38,610 nt of DNA from Clostridiales bacterium. Its GTDB lineage: Bacteria; Bacillota; Clostridia; Christensenellales; CAG-138. The stretch lies in NCBI GenBank assembly GCA_015056105.1, contig SVGX01000010.1, forward strand, positions 1-38,610, read 5' to 3'. Shown here one piece after another: positions 23,397 to 30,355 of the stretch. Position numbers and translations under genes: made by a program. The notes beneath the pieces are model-generated. The model was not told where the DNA came from, ran no database searches, and saw only the letters and a list, made by a program, of their open reading frames with translations. Position 1 is the first letter of the stretch, and the number at the start of each line of letters is the position of its first letter.

Positions 23397-23897
23397 TTAC
23401 AGCTTGACAGGCTCGATGATCTCGCCTTCGTTTTCAAGGGTGACCTTCCTGATGGTGACCATCACCTTGGGGCGGTCCATCATGCCGGTGGGAACGGAAG
23501 CGATGGCATCCACCACATCCATGCCTTCCACGACCTTGCCGAAGGCCGCATACTGGCCGTCAAGGTGCGGCGCATCTTCATGCATGATGAAGAACTGGGA
23601 ACCGGCGGAATCGGGGTTCATGGCGCGGGCCATGGAGATCACGCCGCGGGTGTGCTTGATGGGGTTATTGAAGCCGTTGGCCTTGAACTCGCCGGGAATA
23701 CGGTAGCCGGGACCGCCCATGCCGGTGCCCGGGCAGCCGCCCTGAATCATGAAGCCGGGGATGATGCGGTGGAAGGTGAGACCGTCATAATAACCCTTCG
23801 CGGCAAGGGAGCGGAAGTTCTTTACGGTGTTGGGAGCGGCGGTCTCATCAAGTTCCAGCTTGATGGTACCGAAGGATTCCATTTCGATGATGATCAT
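23397..23897 (-). CDS. Peptidyl-prolyl cis-trans isomerase, cyclophilin type
   Basis: A 166-residue single-domain cyclophilin with [48 protein letters not shown] and [14 protein letters not shown]. The catalytic Arg and the FI.....QFF substrate-pocket residues are present. No signal peptide is seen, so it should act in the cytosol on Xaa-Pro bonds. AAGGAG lies seven bases before the ATG. It is a single-gene unit. Confidence 0.95.
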   Translation of the reverse strand: MIIIEMESFGTIKLELDETAAPNTVKNFRSLAAKGYYDGLTFHRIIPGFMIQGGCPGTGMGGPGYRIPGEFKANGFNNPIKHTRGVISMARAMNPDSAGSQFFIMHEDAPHLDGQYAAFGKVVEGMDVVDAIASVPTGMMDRPKVMVTIRKVTLENEGEIIEPVKL

Positions 23898-23968
23898 GCG
23901 AGTTCTCCTTGTGTGATGTTATGTTGAAGATTCAGCCCGAAAGCTGTTTTTGTTTTGTCTCCTCTATT

Positions 23969-25195
23969 TTATCCGTAAAGAAAGGTCATTGCAAGAGCGC
24001 CGTAAAGATTGAACAGGATGCCGAAGGCAGCGGCCATGCATTCCCATCGGCGGAAGGCGCTGCGCCTTTGCAGCAGGAAATAGGCGAGGGCTGCGGGCAG
24101 CATATCGCAGGTATACCTTGCGCCGAACTGCCAGCCGCCGAGGGTCTTGTGCCAGCAAAGGAGCAAAAGGTTCAGCGCCATGGCGAGAAGCAATGCGCAG
24201 CGCAGCGTATCCATCCGTTTTTTGCGGATATCGCCGATCACCGCTCCGAAGAGGATGAGGAAAAAGGGATTGGCGACAAAGAACATGAACCCGTCGAAGA
24301 ACGTATAGGAAAGGGAAAGATCCCCTTCGAGGGAAACGGGGCGAAGCAGCAGGTTTCTGAGGTTCGTCAGGATGTAGGAAATATGGAACTGCCCATGCTC
24401 CGACTCCATGAATTCGGGCAGGTAGTTGTGGCCGAATTCCAGAACAGAATCAAACCGGGCGTAATTGTACCACATGTATGCCGCCGCAACGGCGATGGGG
24501 ATCAGAAAGGCCTTCCACTGCTTCAGTGCGGTACCGAAAAAGCCTGCGCCCGGCATATGATCCGCCCGGTAAAAATACAAGAACAGCGGGAAGAACATGA
24601 GCGCGCTGAAAGGTCTGCAGCCCACCGCGAGGGCGATGAACGCATAAGCGGGCACGCGCCTTTCACGCATGGCGGCATCAAGGGCGGCAACAAGAAGCAG
24701 CATGTTGATGGCCTGTGCCATGAACCACACGCCGCCGTCGGTGCTCATCCACATCATATTGCTTCCCCAGGTGAAAAACAGCGCGCCAAGGGCACTGTGG
24801 GTATCCTGCATACCTGTGCGGCGCAAGCAGCGGAAGGCAAGGGCTGCCGCGGCCATCGTTATAATAGCAATGATGAGATTGTTCGGCGTGTTTTCGCCGA
24901 AAAGGAAGGTGAAGGGCAGCATGACAACGGAGGGGAAGGGCGGGAAGGAAACGAAATACTCCCCTTCATATATTGCAAGCTCCAGCCAGGGATAATTCTG
25001 CCCCAGGGAAAGGGAGCCCCGCCGCCATGCCATCGCCTGCAGGGTATAGCTGTCCCACGGGGAATGGGCAAGCAGCGTACCGCCGAGAAGATCGTGTATA
25101 AGGATATAGCCAAAGGCCATCAAGGCGAGCATGCACCAAAGCGTGGGCGTGCCGAAAAGGCTTGTATTGTGTTGTTTACGGGCATTCTTTTCCAT
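23969..25195 (-). CDS. Polytopic membrane protein, GT-C glycosyltransferase-like
   Basis: About 408 residues with roughly ten membrane helices. An acidic luminal-type loop follows helix 1 (HSPWDSYTLQAMAW), and a late motif GGWQFGARYTCDMLPA resembles the conserved GG..FG.RY...LP of ArnT/PMT-type GT-C glycosyltransferases, which use lipid-linked sugars. The exact reaction is unknown. The start is uncertain: ATG 25195 is used here, with an in-frame TTG at 25213, and neither has a clear Shine-Dalgarno site. Confidence 0.72.
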   Translation of the reverse strand: MEKNARKQHNTSLFGTPTLWCMLALMAFGYILIHDLLGGTLLAHSPWDSYTLQAMAWRRGSLSLGQNYPWLELAIYEGEYFVSFPPFPSVVMLPFTFLFGENTPNNLIIAIITMAAAALAFRCLRRTGMQDTHSALGALFFTWGSNMMWMSTDGGVWFMAQAINMLLLVAALDAAMRERRVPAYAFIALAVGCRPFSALMFFPLFLYFYRADHMPGAGFFGTALKQWKAFLIPIAVAAAYMWYNYARFDSVLEFGHNYLPEFMESEHGQFHISYILTNLRNLLLRPVSLEGDLSLSYTFFDGFMFFVANPFFLILFGAVIGDIRKKRMDTLRCALLLAMALNLLLLCWHKTLGGWQFGARYTCDMLPAALAYFLLQRRSAFRRWECMAAAFGILFNLYGALAMTFLYG

Positions 25196-25242
25196 ATGGG
25201 TATCATACAGCAAAAGCGGGTTTCACGCAATATCGGGCCCGG

Positions 25243-25626
25243 TCAAGGGCGCATGGCAGGGTAGATATCCGCCTGCGCCGCATCCGTACCGTAAAGAAGA
25301 TAATCCGTCATCACGCTGATGAACTCCGTATTGGTGGGCACCCAATCCCCGTGAAAGGCGGAAGAGAACAGCGTGCCGAGAAGCTGCCTGTTCCCGGATT
25401 CCCAGGTACGGGCGATGGCGAAGCGGATATTGCGGTCAAGGGCGGCGCGGGAACAGCCGAACAGCTCCATAATGCGGGGATAGACCGTCTGCGGCAGGCG
25501 GTAGACCGCCTCCGGATGGGAAAGGGTATACTTGAGGATCTCATGGCTGCAGCCGTAGCCGACATATTTCGGGTGCATGCCGATGGCGCGAAGGGCGGCG
25601 GCGGGGGCTGTCTGGTGCGGTGACAT
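25243..25626 (-). CDS. Stand-alone Spo0A C-terminal (DNA-binding) domain protein
   Basis: A 127-residue protein. Nearly all of it aligns by eye with the Spo0A effector domain (Spo0A_C): LRAIGMHPKYVGYGCSHEIL, then YPRIMELFGCSRAALDRNIRFAIARTWESG, then the C-terminal PTNTEFISVMTDYLL block. No receiver domain precedes it, because AGGAGG sits eight bases before the ATG at 25626. It should bind DNA without control by phosphorylation and could compete with or add to Spo0A at 0A-box sites. The gene stands alone, ahead of the tRNA cluster on the opposite strand. Confidence 0.85.
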   Translation of the reverse strand: MSPHQTAPAAALRAIGMHPKYVGYGCSHEILKYTLSHPEAVYRLPQTVYPRIMELFGCSRAALDRNIRFAIARTWESGNRQLLGTLFSSAFHGDWVPTNTEFISVMTDYLLYGTDAAQADIYPAMRP

Positions 25627-25884
25627 GGGGAACACCTCCTGTGATGTTTTTTCCGGTTTTCCGGTGCGAAGGGACTATAACACGGTTCGGGGCCGGGAAA
25701 CAACGGTTTCCGAAAAAAGAGCAATTCCTTGTCAGAAACCGTCATTTTGGAGCAGCAATGCGCGGCGAACACAATATATTGTGGTTTTATGTCAAAAAGG
25801 CAGCGGCGGGAATGGGGGGAGGGGAACCAGCTGAAGCCAAAGAGGGAGAAATAAAAAACAGAAGATTTTCTTTTGAAATTCCCA

Positions 25885-25914
25885 TTGACAGAGAAGGTAT
25901 AAATAGGGTATACT
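25885..25914 (+). promoter_or_regulatory. Promoter of the tRNA cluster
   Basis: A perfect TTGACA (25885-25890) and TATACT (25909-25914) are 18 bases apart, 13 bases before the first tRNA. Confidence 0.75.
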
Positions 25915-25927
25915 AATCCCTGCACGT

Positions 25928-26003
25928 GGGAGCTTAGCTCAGCTGGGAGAGCATCTGCCTTACAAGCAGAGGGTCACAGGTTCGAGCCCTGTAGCTCCCA
26001 CCA
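25928..26003 (+). tRNA. tRNA-Val (TAC)
   Basis: A 76-base cloverleaf with anticodon loop CTTACAA between TCTGC and GCAGA, T-loop TTCGAGC and encoded CCA. First of five tandem tRNA genes. Confidence 0.97.
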
Positions 26004-26007
26004 CAGT

Positions 26008-26084
26008 GGCCCGGTAGTTCAGTTGGTTAGAATGCCAGCCTGTCACGCTGGAGGTCAGGGGTTCGAGCCCCCTTCGGGTCGCCA
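26008..26084 (+). tRNA. tRNA-Asp (GTC)
   Basis: A 77-base cloverleaf with anticodon loop CTGTCAC between CCAGC and GCTGG, and encoded CCA. Confidence 0.97.
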
Positions 26085-26088
26085 GTAT

Positions 26089-26164
26089 GCCTCGGTAGCT
26101 CAGTTGGTAGAGCAAGGGACTGAAAATCCCTGTGTCGGTGGTTCAAGTCCACTCTGAGGCACCA
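26089..26164 (+). tRNA. tRNA-Phe (GAA)
   Basis: A 76-base cloverleaf with anticodon loop CTGAAAA between AGGGA and TCCCT, and encoded CCA. Confidence 0.97.
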
Positions 26165-26167
26165 TCT

Positions 26168-26243
26168 GCGGGAGTAGCTCATTTGGTAGAGCGCCGCCTT
26201 GCCAAGGCGGAGGTGGCGGGTTCGAGCCCCGTCTCCCGCTCCA
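26168..26243 (+). tRNA. tRNA-Gly (GCC)
   Basis: A 76-base cloverleaf with anticodon loop TTGCCAA between CCGCC and GGCGG, and encoded CCA. Confidence 0.97.
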
Positions 26244-26247
26244 CTAT

Positions 26248-26321
26248 GGCGCCATAGCCAAGCGGTAAGGCAGAGGTCTGCAAAACCTTCATCCCCGGTT
26301 CGATTCCGGGTGGCGCCTCCA
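26248..26321 (+). tRNA. tRNA-Cys (GCA)
   Basis: A 74-base cloverleaf with anticodon loop CTGCAAA and encoded CCA. Its last 23 bases (26299-26321) recur exactly at 26507-26529. Confidence 0.96.
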
Positions 26322-26322
26322 C

Positions 26323-26359
26323 AAAAAATAAGCACCCAACAGGGTGCTTTATTTTTTTT
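26323..26359 (+). terminator. Terminator of the tRNA cluster
   Basis: AAGCACCC pairs with GGGTGCTT around AACA, followed by a long T-run. A nearly identical hairpin lies at 28797-28824. Confidence 0.9.
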
Positions 26360-26506
26360 GTGTGGGCGCATATGATGAGCGGAATCGAAGCCGCGGCCCG
26401 CTCGCGGGAACAATTGATCCGGTGGATCGATTTTAACGGCCGGGAAATCGTGCCCAGGCGCGACGTGCGCAGCGTGGAAGGCAAGCACGGCCTGCCGATG
26501 GCCGAT

Positions 26507-26529
26507 TTCGATTCCGGGTGGCGCCTCCA
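26507..26529 (+). repeat. Duplicated 3' end of tRNA-Cys (att-site-like direct repeat)
   Basis: This is an exact 23-base copy of the T-arm, acceptor 3' strand and CCA of tRNA-Cys (26299-26321), 208 bases downstream in the same direction. Duplications of tRNA 3' ends are typical scars of integrases that target tRNA genes. The 147 bases between the tRNA terminator and this copy are GC-rich and were not recognised. Confidence 0.75.
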
Positions 26530-26535
26530 AACTAC

Positions 26536-26554
26536 TGCCCCAATTTAGATATGG
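26536..26554. repeat. Left 19-bp inverted repeat of the PadR island
   Basis: TGCCCCAATTTAGATATGG; its exact reverse complement lies at 28761-28779. Confidence 0.8.
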
Positions 26555-26662
26555 GGCCGAAAAAACAGATGTTATCTGGTTTTTTCGTTTCTATCGCCGC
26601 TCGCGCCGCGAACACATTGCCGTAGAAATAAAATTTTCAATTCCTGTTTGCAACACATGATT

Positions 26663-26712
26663 AAAGGCCGCCCGGCTCAACTCTTTCAAGAGTAGCCGGG
26701 CGGCCTTTTTTG
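26663..26712 (-). terminator. Terminator of the PadR-DUF1700-DUF4097 operon
   Basis: AAAGGCCGCCCGGCT pairs with AGCCGGGCGGCCTTT. A second inner stem (ACTCTT/AAGAGT) extends the helix. The A/T tracts fit use in both directions. It lies about 80 bases past the last stop codon. Confidence 0.88.
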
Positions 26713-26794
26713 CTTCACGCCTGCAATACCTGCTGCTTTCAATTTGTTACTCTGCAACGCCCGATACCAACGCTTTGATCTCTTTTCCCATATA

Positions 26795-27757
26795 TCAACT
26801 TATGGCTATTTTGATATCTCCCGTGTCAGTGGTTATTTCGCATCTGCCACCGGTTACTGTTTTTGGAACATCGATATTCCCCGTATCGGTCCCGACAATA
26901 AATATCTTTTCGGAAAGCAAGGTGCCTGTAACATCACCTGTGTCGGTTTTGACGAAAAGCTCAGCTGCATCACAGCCGTCGAACCTCACATCCCCCGTGC
27001 TTCTCTGCGCAAAAAACGTTTCTGCGGCAATCACATTCTTCAAAGAAAGATCACCTGTGCCTCCGTTTGAGAGGATCGATTTACACGCAACATCGGTTAA
27101 CTGCGCATCACCGGTGCTCACATCGATTTGAATATCCCCTTCGCAGGTGATGGATTTGGCAACCACTTTGCCCGTGGAAACAGAAAGATCAAACATATTT
27201 GCAGATGCGTTCTCAATGCGAATGTCGCCCGTGTCCGTGTTTATTTTCATCACTTCCAAAGCAGAGGCCAAGGATTTTACATCACCCGTACTGGTCGAAA
27301 TATCAATGCTTTCAAACCTGAAATCTTTCGGTATTTCGATATCTCCCGTGCTTTCTTTTATGAAGAGCATGTCATATTCAGCATCGGGCAGATAAACGGT
27401 TATCTTTGGCGTTCCTGTCGTTATGCCGATATATTCATACCATTCTCTCTCGTCAACCACATTGATTGTCAGTGTATCATCCTGAACAAGGGCAGCATGC
27501 TTTTCGTTTTCAGGCTCGTAACAGACCACTCTGCACGTTCCATCACCAGAAGCCGCAAAGCATATATCTGCGGTTTCCGTTTTCATTGATATATTGCTGA
27601 ATTTTTCACTCACATGATAAGTATTGGTTTCGTATTTTACGGTGCTTAGCCAGGTAAAATCCCAGTTGCAAAGCATCATGACTGCTGCAATCACGATCAG
27701 TCCAACAATTACAAGAGAAGTTGCTATAATAAGCCATGTTTTCGCTGCTTTACTCAT
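26795..27757 (-). CDS. DUF4097 family beta-helix membrane-anchored protein
   Basis: A 320-residue protein. A short basic start and one membrane helix (about 7-32) are followed by a long beta-strand region containing about ten repeats of [S/D]TGD or close variants, spaced roughly 18-22 residues apart. This is the signature of the DUF4097 putative adhesin family and suggests a right-handed beta-helix outside the cell. The ATG at 27757 overlaps the DUF1700 stop by one base, with AGGAG upstream. It is the last gene of the PadR operon. The function of the family is not established; an envelope-stress or adhesion role is often suggested. Base composition is visibly AT-richer than the flanks. Confidence 0.88.
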   Translation of the reverse strand: MSKAAKTWLIIATSLVIVGLIVIAAVMMLCNWDFTWLSTVKYETNTYHVSEKFSNISMKTETADICFAASGDGTCRVVCYEPENEKHAALVQDDTLTINVVDEREWYEYIGITTGTPKITVYLPDAEYDMLFIKESTGDIEIPKDFRFESIDISTSTGDVKSLASALEVMKINTDTGDIRIENASANMFDLSVSTGKVVAKSITCEGDIQIDVSTGDAQLTDVACKSILSNGGTGDLSLKNVIAAETFFAQRSTGDVRFDGCDAAELFVKTDTGDVTGTLLSEKIFIVGTDTGNIDVPKTVTGGRCEITTDTGDIKIAIS

Positions 27758-28353
27758 TATGCGTTCTCCTTTTTTACAAACCATTTTTTAATGCCCGGGG
27801 CAATCTTCTTTGTAAGCGAAAAAATGCCTTTTGTTGCCGCTCTGCATCCGAAGAACAGGAAGATGGCGAGTCCTGCGCAAACGAATCCTGCGCCCACCAT
27901 AGCAATTCCCGTAAAACCGTTACCGCCCAAAGCAAATCCAATACCGGCTGCAATGCCGCCGGGAGCACAGGCAATCAGCGAACCGAAAACAGCCCATAGG
28001 GAAATGATCACAGACCACAACACAACATAAAGCGAAAGAAAGACGGCAAATGCGGCGATCAGCAGAGGAAGCCATACGGGAGAACCAAGAATAAAAAGTA
28101 TAGTTTCCCAAGCGCCGAATCGTTTCTTTGGCTCTTTTTCTCCTGCGAGTTTAGTGGGGGGAGTATCTGCTGTGATCTGCGATATAATCGTATCGACAGA
28201 CCCGATTGCACTGACTGCTTCAGATTCCGAAAGCCCTTCCTCCATACGATCATCGATCATTTCGCTGTAAAAGGATACTCTCTCTTCTATATCATCCCGC
28301 GGCAGTCCGGATAAACCTTTTCGAAGTTCTGCAAGAAACGCTTGCTTATTCAT
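27757..28353 (-). CDS. DUF1700 family membrane protein
   Basis: A 198-residue protein whose N-terminal cytoplasmic part reads MNKQAFLAELRKGLSGLP, then EERVSFYSEMIDDRMEEGLSESEAVSAIG, the DUF1700 signature. Several membrane helices follow (about 85-190). Start 28353 is preferred because GGAGG lies nine bases upstream; an in-frame ATG at 28359 is too close. The start overlaps the PadR stop and the stop overlaps the DUF4097 start, so all three genes are coupled. DUF1700 proteins usually occur with PadR regulators and DUF4097 proteins. Confidence 0.88.
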   Translation of the reverse strand: MNKQAFLAELRKGLSGLPRDDIEERVSFYSEMIDDRMEEGLSESEAVSAIGSVDTIISQITADTPPTKLAGEKEPKKRFGAWETILFILGSPVWLPLLIAAFAVFLSLYVVLWSVIISLWAVFGSLIACAPGGIAAGIGFALGGNGFTGIAMVGAGFVCAGLAIFLFFGCRAATKGIFSLTKKIAPGIKKWFVKKENA

Positions 28354-28666
28354 GTTCATGCTCCTCCCTGGTTACGAAACGATATATCAACATGATCTCT
28401 TCCCACTCTTCCTTGAACACCTCGATGCGTTTCAGACCGAGTTCAGTGATATGGTAATACTTCCGAAGCCTGCCGCCATGCTCTGCAGTTCGCACTGTCA
28501 GCATCTTTGCGTTCTCCAAACGTTTCAGTATGGTATACAGCGTTGATTCGGACAGCACCACATACGGCTTCAGTTCCTTTATGATCTGGTACCCATAGGA
28601 ATCTTTGCTTTTAATCGCAGCCAGCACACAAGCATCCAGCATTCCGCGTTTTAACTGAATATCCAT
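28346..28666 (-). CDS. PadR-family transcriptional regulator
   Basis: A 106-residue winged-helix protein with LKRGMLDACVLAAIKSKDSYGYQIIKEL, then ESTLYTILKRLENAKML and the wing GGRLRKYYHIT, all typical of short (s-PadR) regulators. It probably represses its own operon. GGAGG lies seven bases before the ATG, and a good promoter sits 25-53 bases upstream. Confidence 0.93.
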   Translation of the reverse strand: MDIQLKRGMLDACVLAAIKSKDSYGYQIIKELKPYVVLSESTLYTILKRLENAKMLTVRTAEHGGRLRKYYHITELGLKRIEVFKEEWEEIMLIYRFVTREEHEHE

Positions 28667-28690
28667 TCTATGCCTCCTATCGTAAAATAC

Positions 28691-28719
28691 ATCATATCAC
28701 GAAGTATTTATTTTGGCAA
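28691..28719 (-). promoter_or_regulatory. Promoter of the PadR operon
   Basis: On the minus strand TTGCCA (28719-28714) and TATGAT (28696-28691) are exactly 17 bases apart. The promoter lies inside the inverted-repeat boundaries. Confidence 0.75.
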
Positions 28720-28760
28720 TAGGGACGGTCCATGCTCATAGAAACAGAGGCAGGGGAACG

Positions 28761-28779
28761 CCATATCTAAATTGGGGCA
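28761..28779. repeat. Right 19-bp inverted repeat of the PadR island
   Basis: CCATATCTAAATTGGGGCA is the exact reverse complement of 26536-26554. The pair encloses 2,244 bp. No transposase gene lies inside, and no long target duplication is visible (at most AC on both sides). Confidence 0.8.
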
Positions 28780-28796
28780 ACACGCCGCAAAAAAAT

Positions 28797-28824
28797 AAGC
28801 ACCCGGCGGGGTGCTTTGTTTTTT
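28797..28824. terminator. Terminator hairpin, near-copy of the tRNA-cluster terminator
   Basis: AAGCACCC pairs with GGGTGCTT around GGCG, with T-tracts on both strands. It can end the D-Ala-D-Ala carboxypeptidase transcript coming from the right. The 15 bases AAAAAATAAGCACCC match 26323-26337. Confidence 0.8.
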
Positions 28825-28828
28825 ATGC

Positions 28829-28912
28829 GTGAAATTCGTTCCTTCGGAACGAGTGAAATTGCCTTCGGCGGTGAAATATTGCCTGGCAATGTGAAATGTG
28901 CTTCGCACATAT
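28829..28912. repeat. Tandem array of GTGAAAT units, each followed by a different small hairpin
   Basis: GTGAAAT begins at 28829, 28853, 28871 and 28891. The sequences after each copy can fold into hairpins: CGTTCC/GGAACG, GCC/GGC, ATTGCC/GGCAAT and ATGTGC/GCACAT. Spacing is 18-24 bases. Stems differ while the linker stays fixed, which is the mark of a designed-looking RNA or repeat family rather than slippage. It sits between the 3' end of the carboxypeptidase gene and its terminator. Confidence 0.7.
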
Positions 28913-28918
28913 CTGTTT

Positions 28919-30205
28919 TTATATCTCTGCCTTCTTTTTTGTATTCTTCTCCCTTTTCCGCAGCATCACGAAGGCAACGAAAACCAGCACGCAGCCGGCG
29001 CCGGAGACATAGGGCGGCAGCGTAAAGGGCACGGCGATGCTTTCCATGGCAACAAGGGGCGTTTCACGCACGTTGCCAAAGGCATCGCGCAGCGTCAGCA
29101 TGCCTACGATCTGCCCGGCTTCCACACGTCTGCCGATGGGCTCAAGGTGTGTTTCGGCGAAAACGCGCTCGCCTTCCTTCACAAGGATGAAAAGATCCTC
29201 ATCGATGGTCAGCGGCAGATCGGCCACCCTGCTGTCTTGCATAGGGGCTTTGAGCACCTCGCTTCCGGCGGTAAATCCTGTTTTTTCAAAGCCCTGCGCA
29301 TAACGGAACAGTTCTATGGTGCTCAGATAATGGGAGTAGAGCGTGCTGCCGCGGCGCTCCACTTCCCGCCCCTGCATGACCACGCTGTAAAACGTCAGAT
29401 CTCCCTTGACCATGCAGGCGGAAAGGTTGTAGCCCGCATCCCGGGTGGAGCCGGTTTTGATGCCGATGACGTCATCGGAAAAGTTCGTCATATAGGCAGG
29501 GGTGGAGCGGGGCGACATCACCCGGTTGGTGGTGTTGTAGGTGATGGCTTCTTTGCGGATGCTGTTGGCGGGAAGGCGGCCGCTTTTCGTGGCGACAAGC
29601 TCCCGGAAAAGCGGGTTCTGCATGGCGTGGCGCGAAAGGATGAGCATATCTTCCGCGCTGATGCTCGAGTGGGTGGAAAGACCGTGAGGGTCCGCATAAT
29701 GGGTGTTCAGCATGCCGAGCTCAAGGGCTTTTTCGTTCATCTTTTTCACGAATGCCGGGATATTGCCCGTCACATACATGGCAAGGGTGGTGGCGGCTTC
29801 GTTGCCGGAAGCAACAAGCAGGTATTCCATCAGGTCGCGCACCTTCAGCTCTTCGCCCACAAGCAGGTGTACCCGTTCCATCCAGGAGCAGTACTGTGGT
29901 GCCACCGCATCCGCAGGCACGGTATATGTGCCGGAAAGGTCCGGGTCATATTCGAGAACCAGCAGGGCTGTCATCACCTTTGTCATGCTGGCAGGCTCGT
30001 TGTGTGTGAGCGGATTCATCGCATAAAGGATGGTGTCCGTACTTTCCTCGTACAGCAGCGCCATTTCCACATCGGGAAGGGTGGGCGCATCGGGCAGGAT
30101 GATGTCCGCGTTTTCCGCTTCTTCGGAGGAGGCAAAGGCTGTGCCTGCTGTAAACAGGATAAAGAGCACGAGCAAAAGTGCCGTCAAACGTTTGTTGTAT
30201 TGCAT
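28919..30205 (-). CDS. D-alanyl-D-alanine carboxypeptidase (PBP5/DacF type)
   Basis: A 428-residue penicillin-binding protein with a signal peptide (about 1-25), the serine motif SMTK (Ser73, Lys76), SGN at 133-135 and KTG at 250-252. A C-terminal beta domain follows, and a last hydrophobic helix (about 393-415) followed by a Lys/Arg-rich tail anchors it in the membrane. It trims the terminal D-Ala from peptidoglycan stem peptides. AAGGAG lies six bases before the ATG. No sporulation gene is adjacent, so a dacF role cannot be assigned. Confidence 0.93.
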   Translation of the reverse strand: MQYNKRLTALLLVLFILFTAGTAFASSEEAENADIILPDAPTLPDVEMALLYEESTDTILYAMNPLTHNEPASMTKVMTALLVLEYDPDLSGTYTVPADAVAPQYCSWMERVHLLVGEELKVRDLMEYLLVASGNEAATTLAMYVTGNIPAFVKKMNEKALELGMLNTHYADPHGLSTHSSISAEDMLILSRHAMQNPLFRELVATKSGRLPANSIRKEAITYNTTNRVMSPRSTPAYMTNFSDDVIGIKTGSTRDAGYNLSACMVKGDLTFYSVVMQGREVERRGSTLYSHYLSTIELFRYAQGFEKTGFTAGSEVLKAPMQDSRVADLPLTIDEDLFILVKEGERVFAETHLEPIGRRVEAGQIVGMLTLRDAFGNVRETPLVAMESIAVPFTLPPYVSGAGCVLVFVAFVMLRKREKNTKKKAEI

Positions 30206-30308
30206 GGTGTCGCTCCTTGGTCTTTGGATGAATGGGAAACGAGGCGGATAGCAGGTGATCGGTCATTTCTATTATAATGCAGCGTCTTTACGGCGGCAAG
30301 GCACATAT

Positions 30309-30339
30309 AAACAGGCAGCGGATGATCCGCTGCCTGTTT
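30309..30339 (-). terminator. Terminator of the AbgT-family gene
   Basis: AAACAGGCAGCGGAT and ATCCGCTGCCTGTTT form a 14-15-bp stem with almost no loop. On the minus strand TTTATATG follows. Confidence 0.75.
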
Positions 30340-30355
30340 GCAGAATAGCTTCGTT

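Noticed and set aside
26027-26530. Minus-strand frame over the tRNA genes
   Set aside because: It is formed by antisense tRNA sequence, a well-known source of false proteins.
26360-26548. 62-codon ORF between the tRNA-Cys copies as a real gene
   Set aside because: It starts at the tRNA terminator, has no Shine-Dalgarno site and ends in the duplicated tRNA sequence; at best it is a fragment.
28829-28912. CRISPR array
   Set aside because: The constant part is only seven bases, the spacers are about 11-17 bases and self-complementary, and no cas gene is present.
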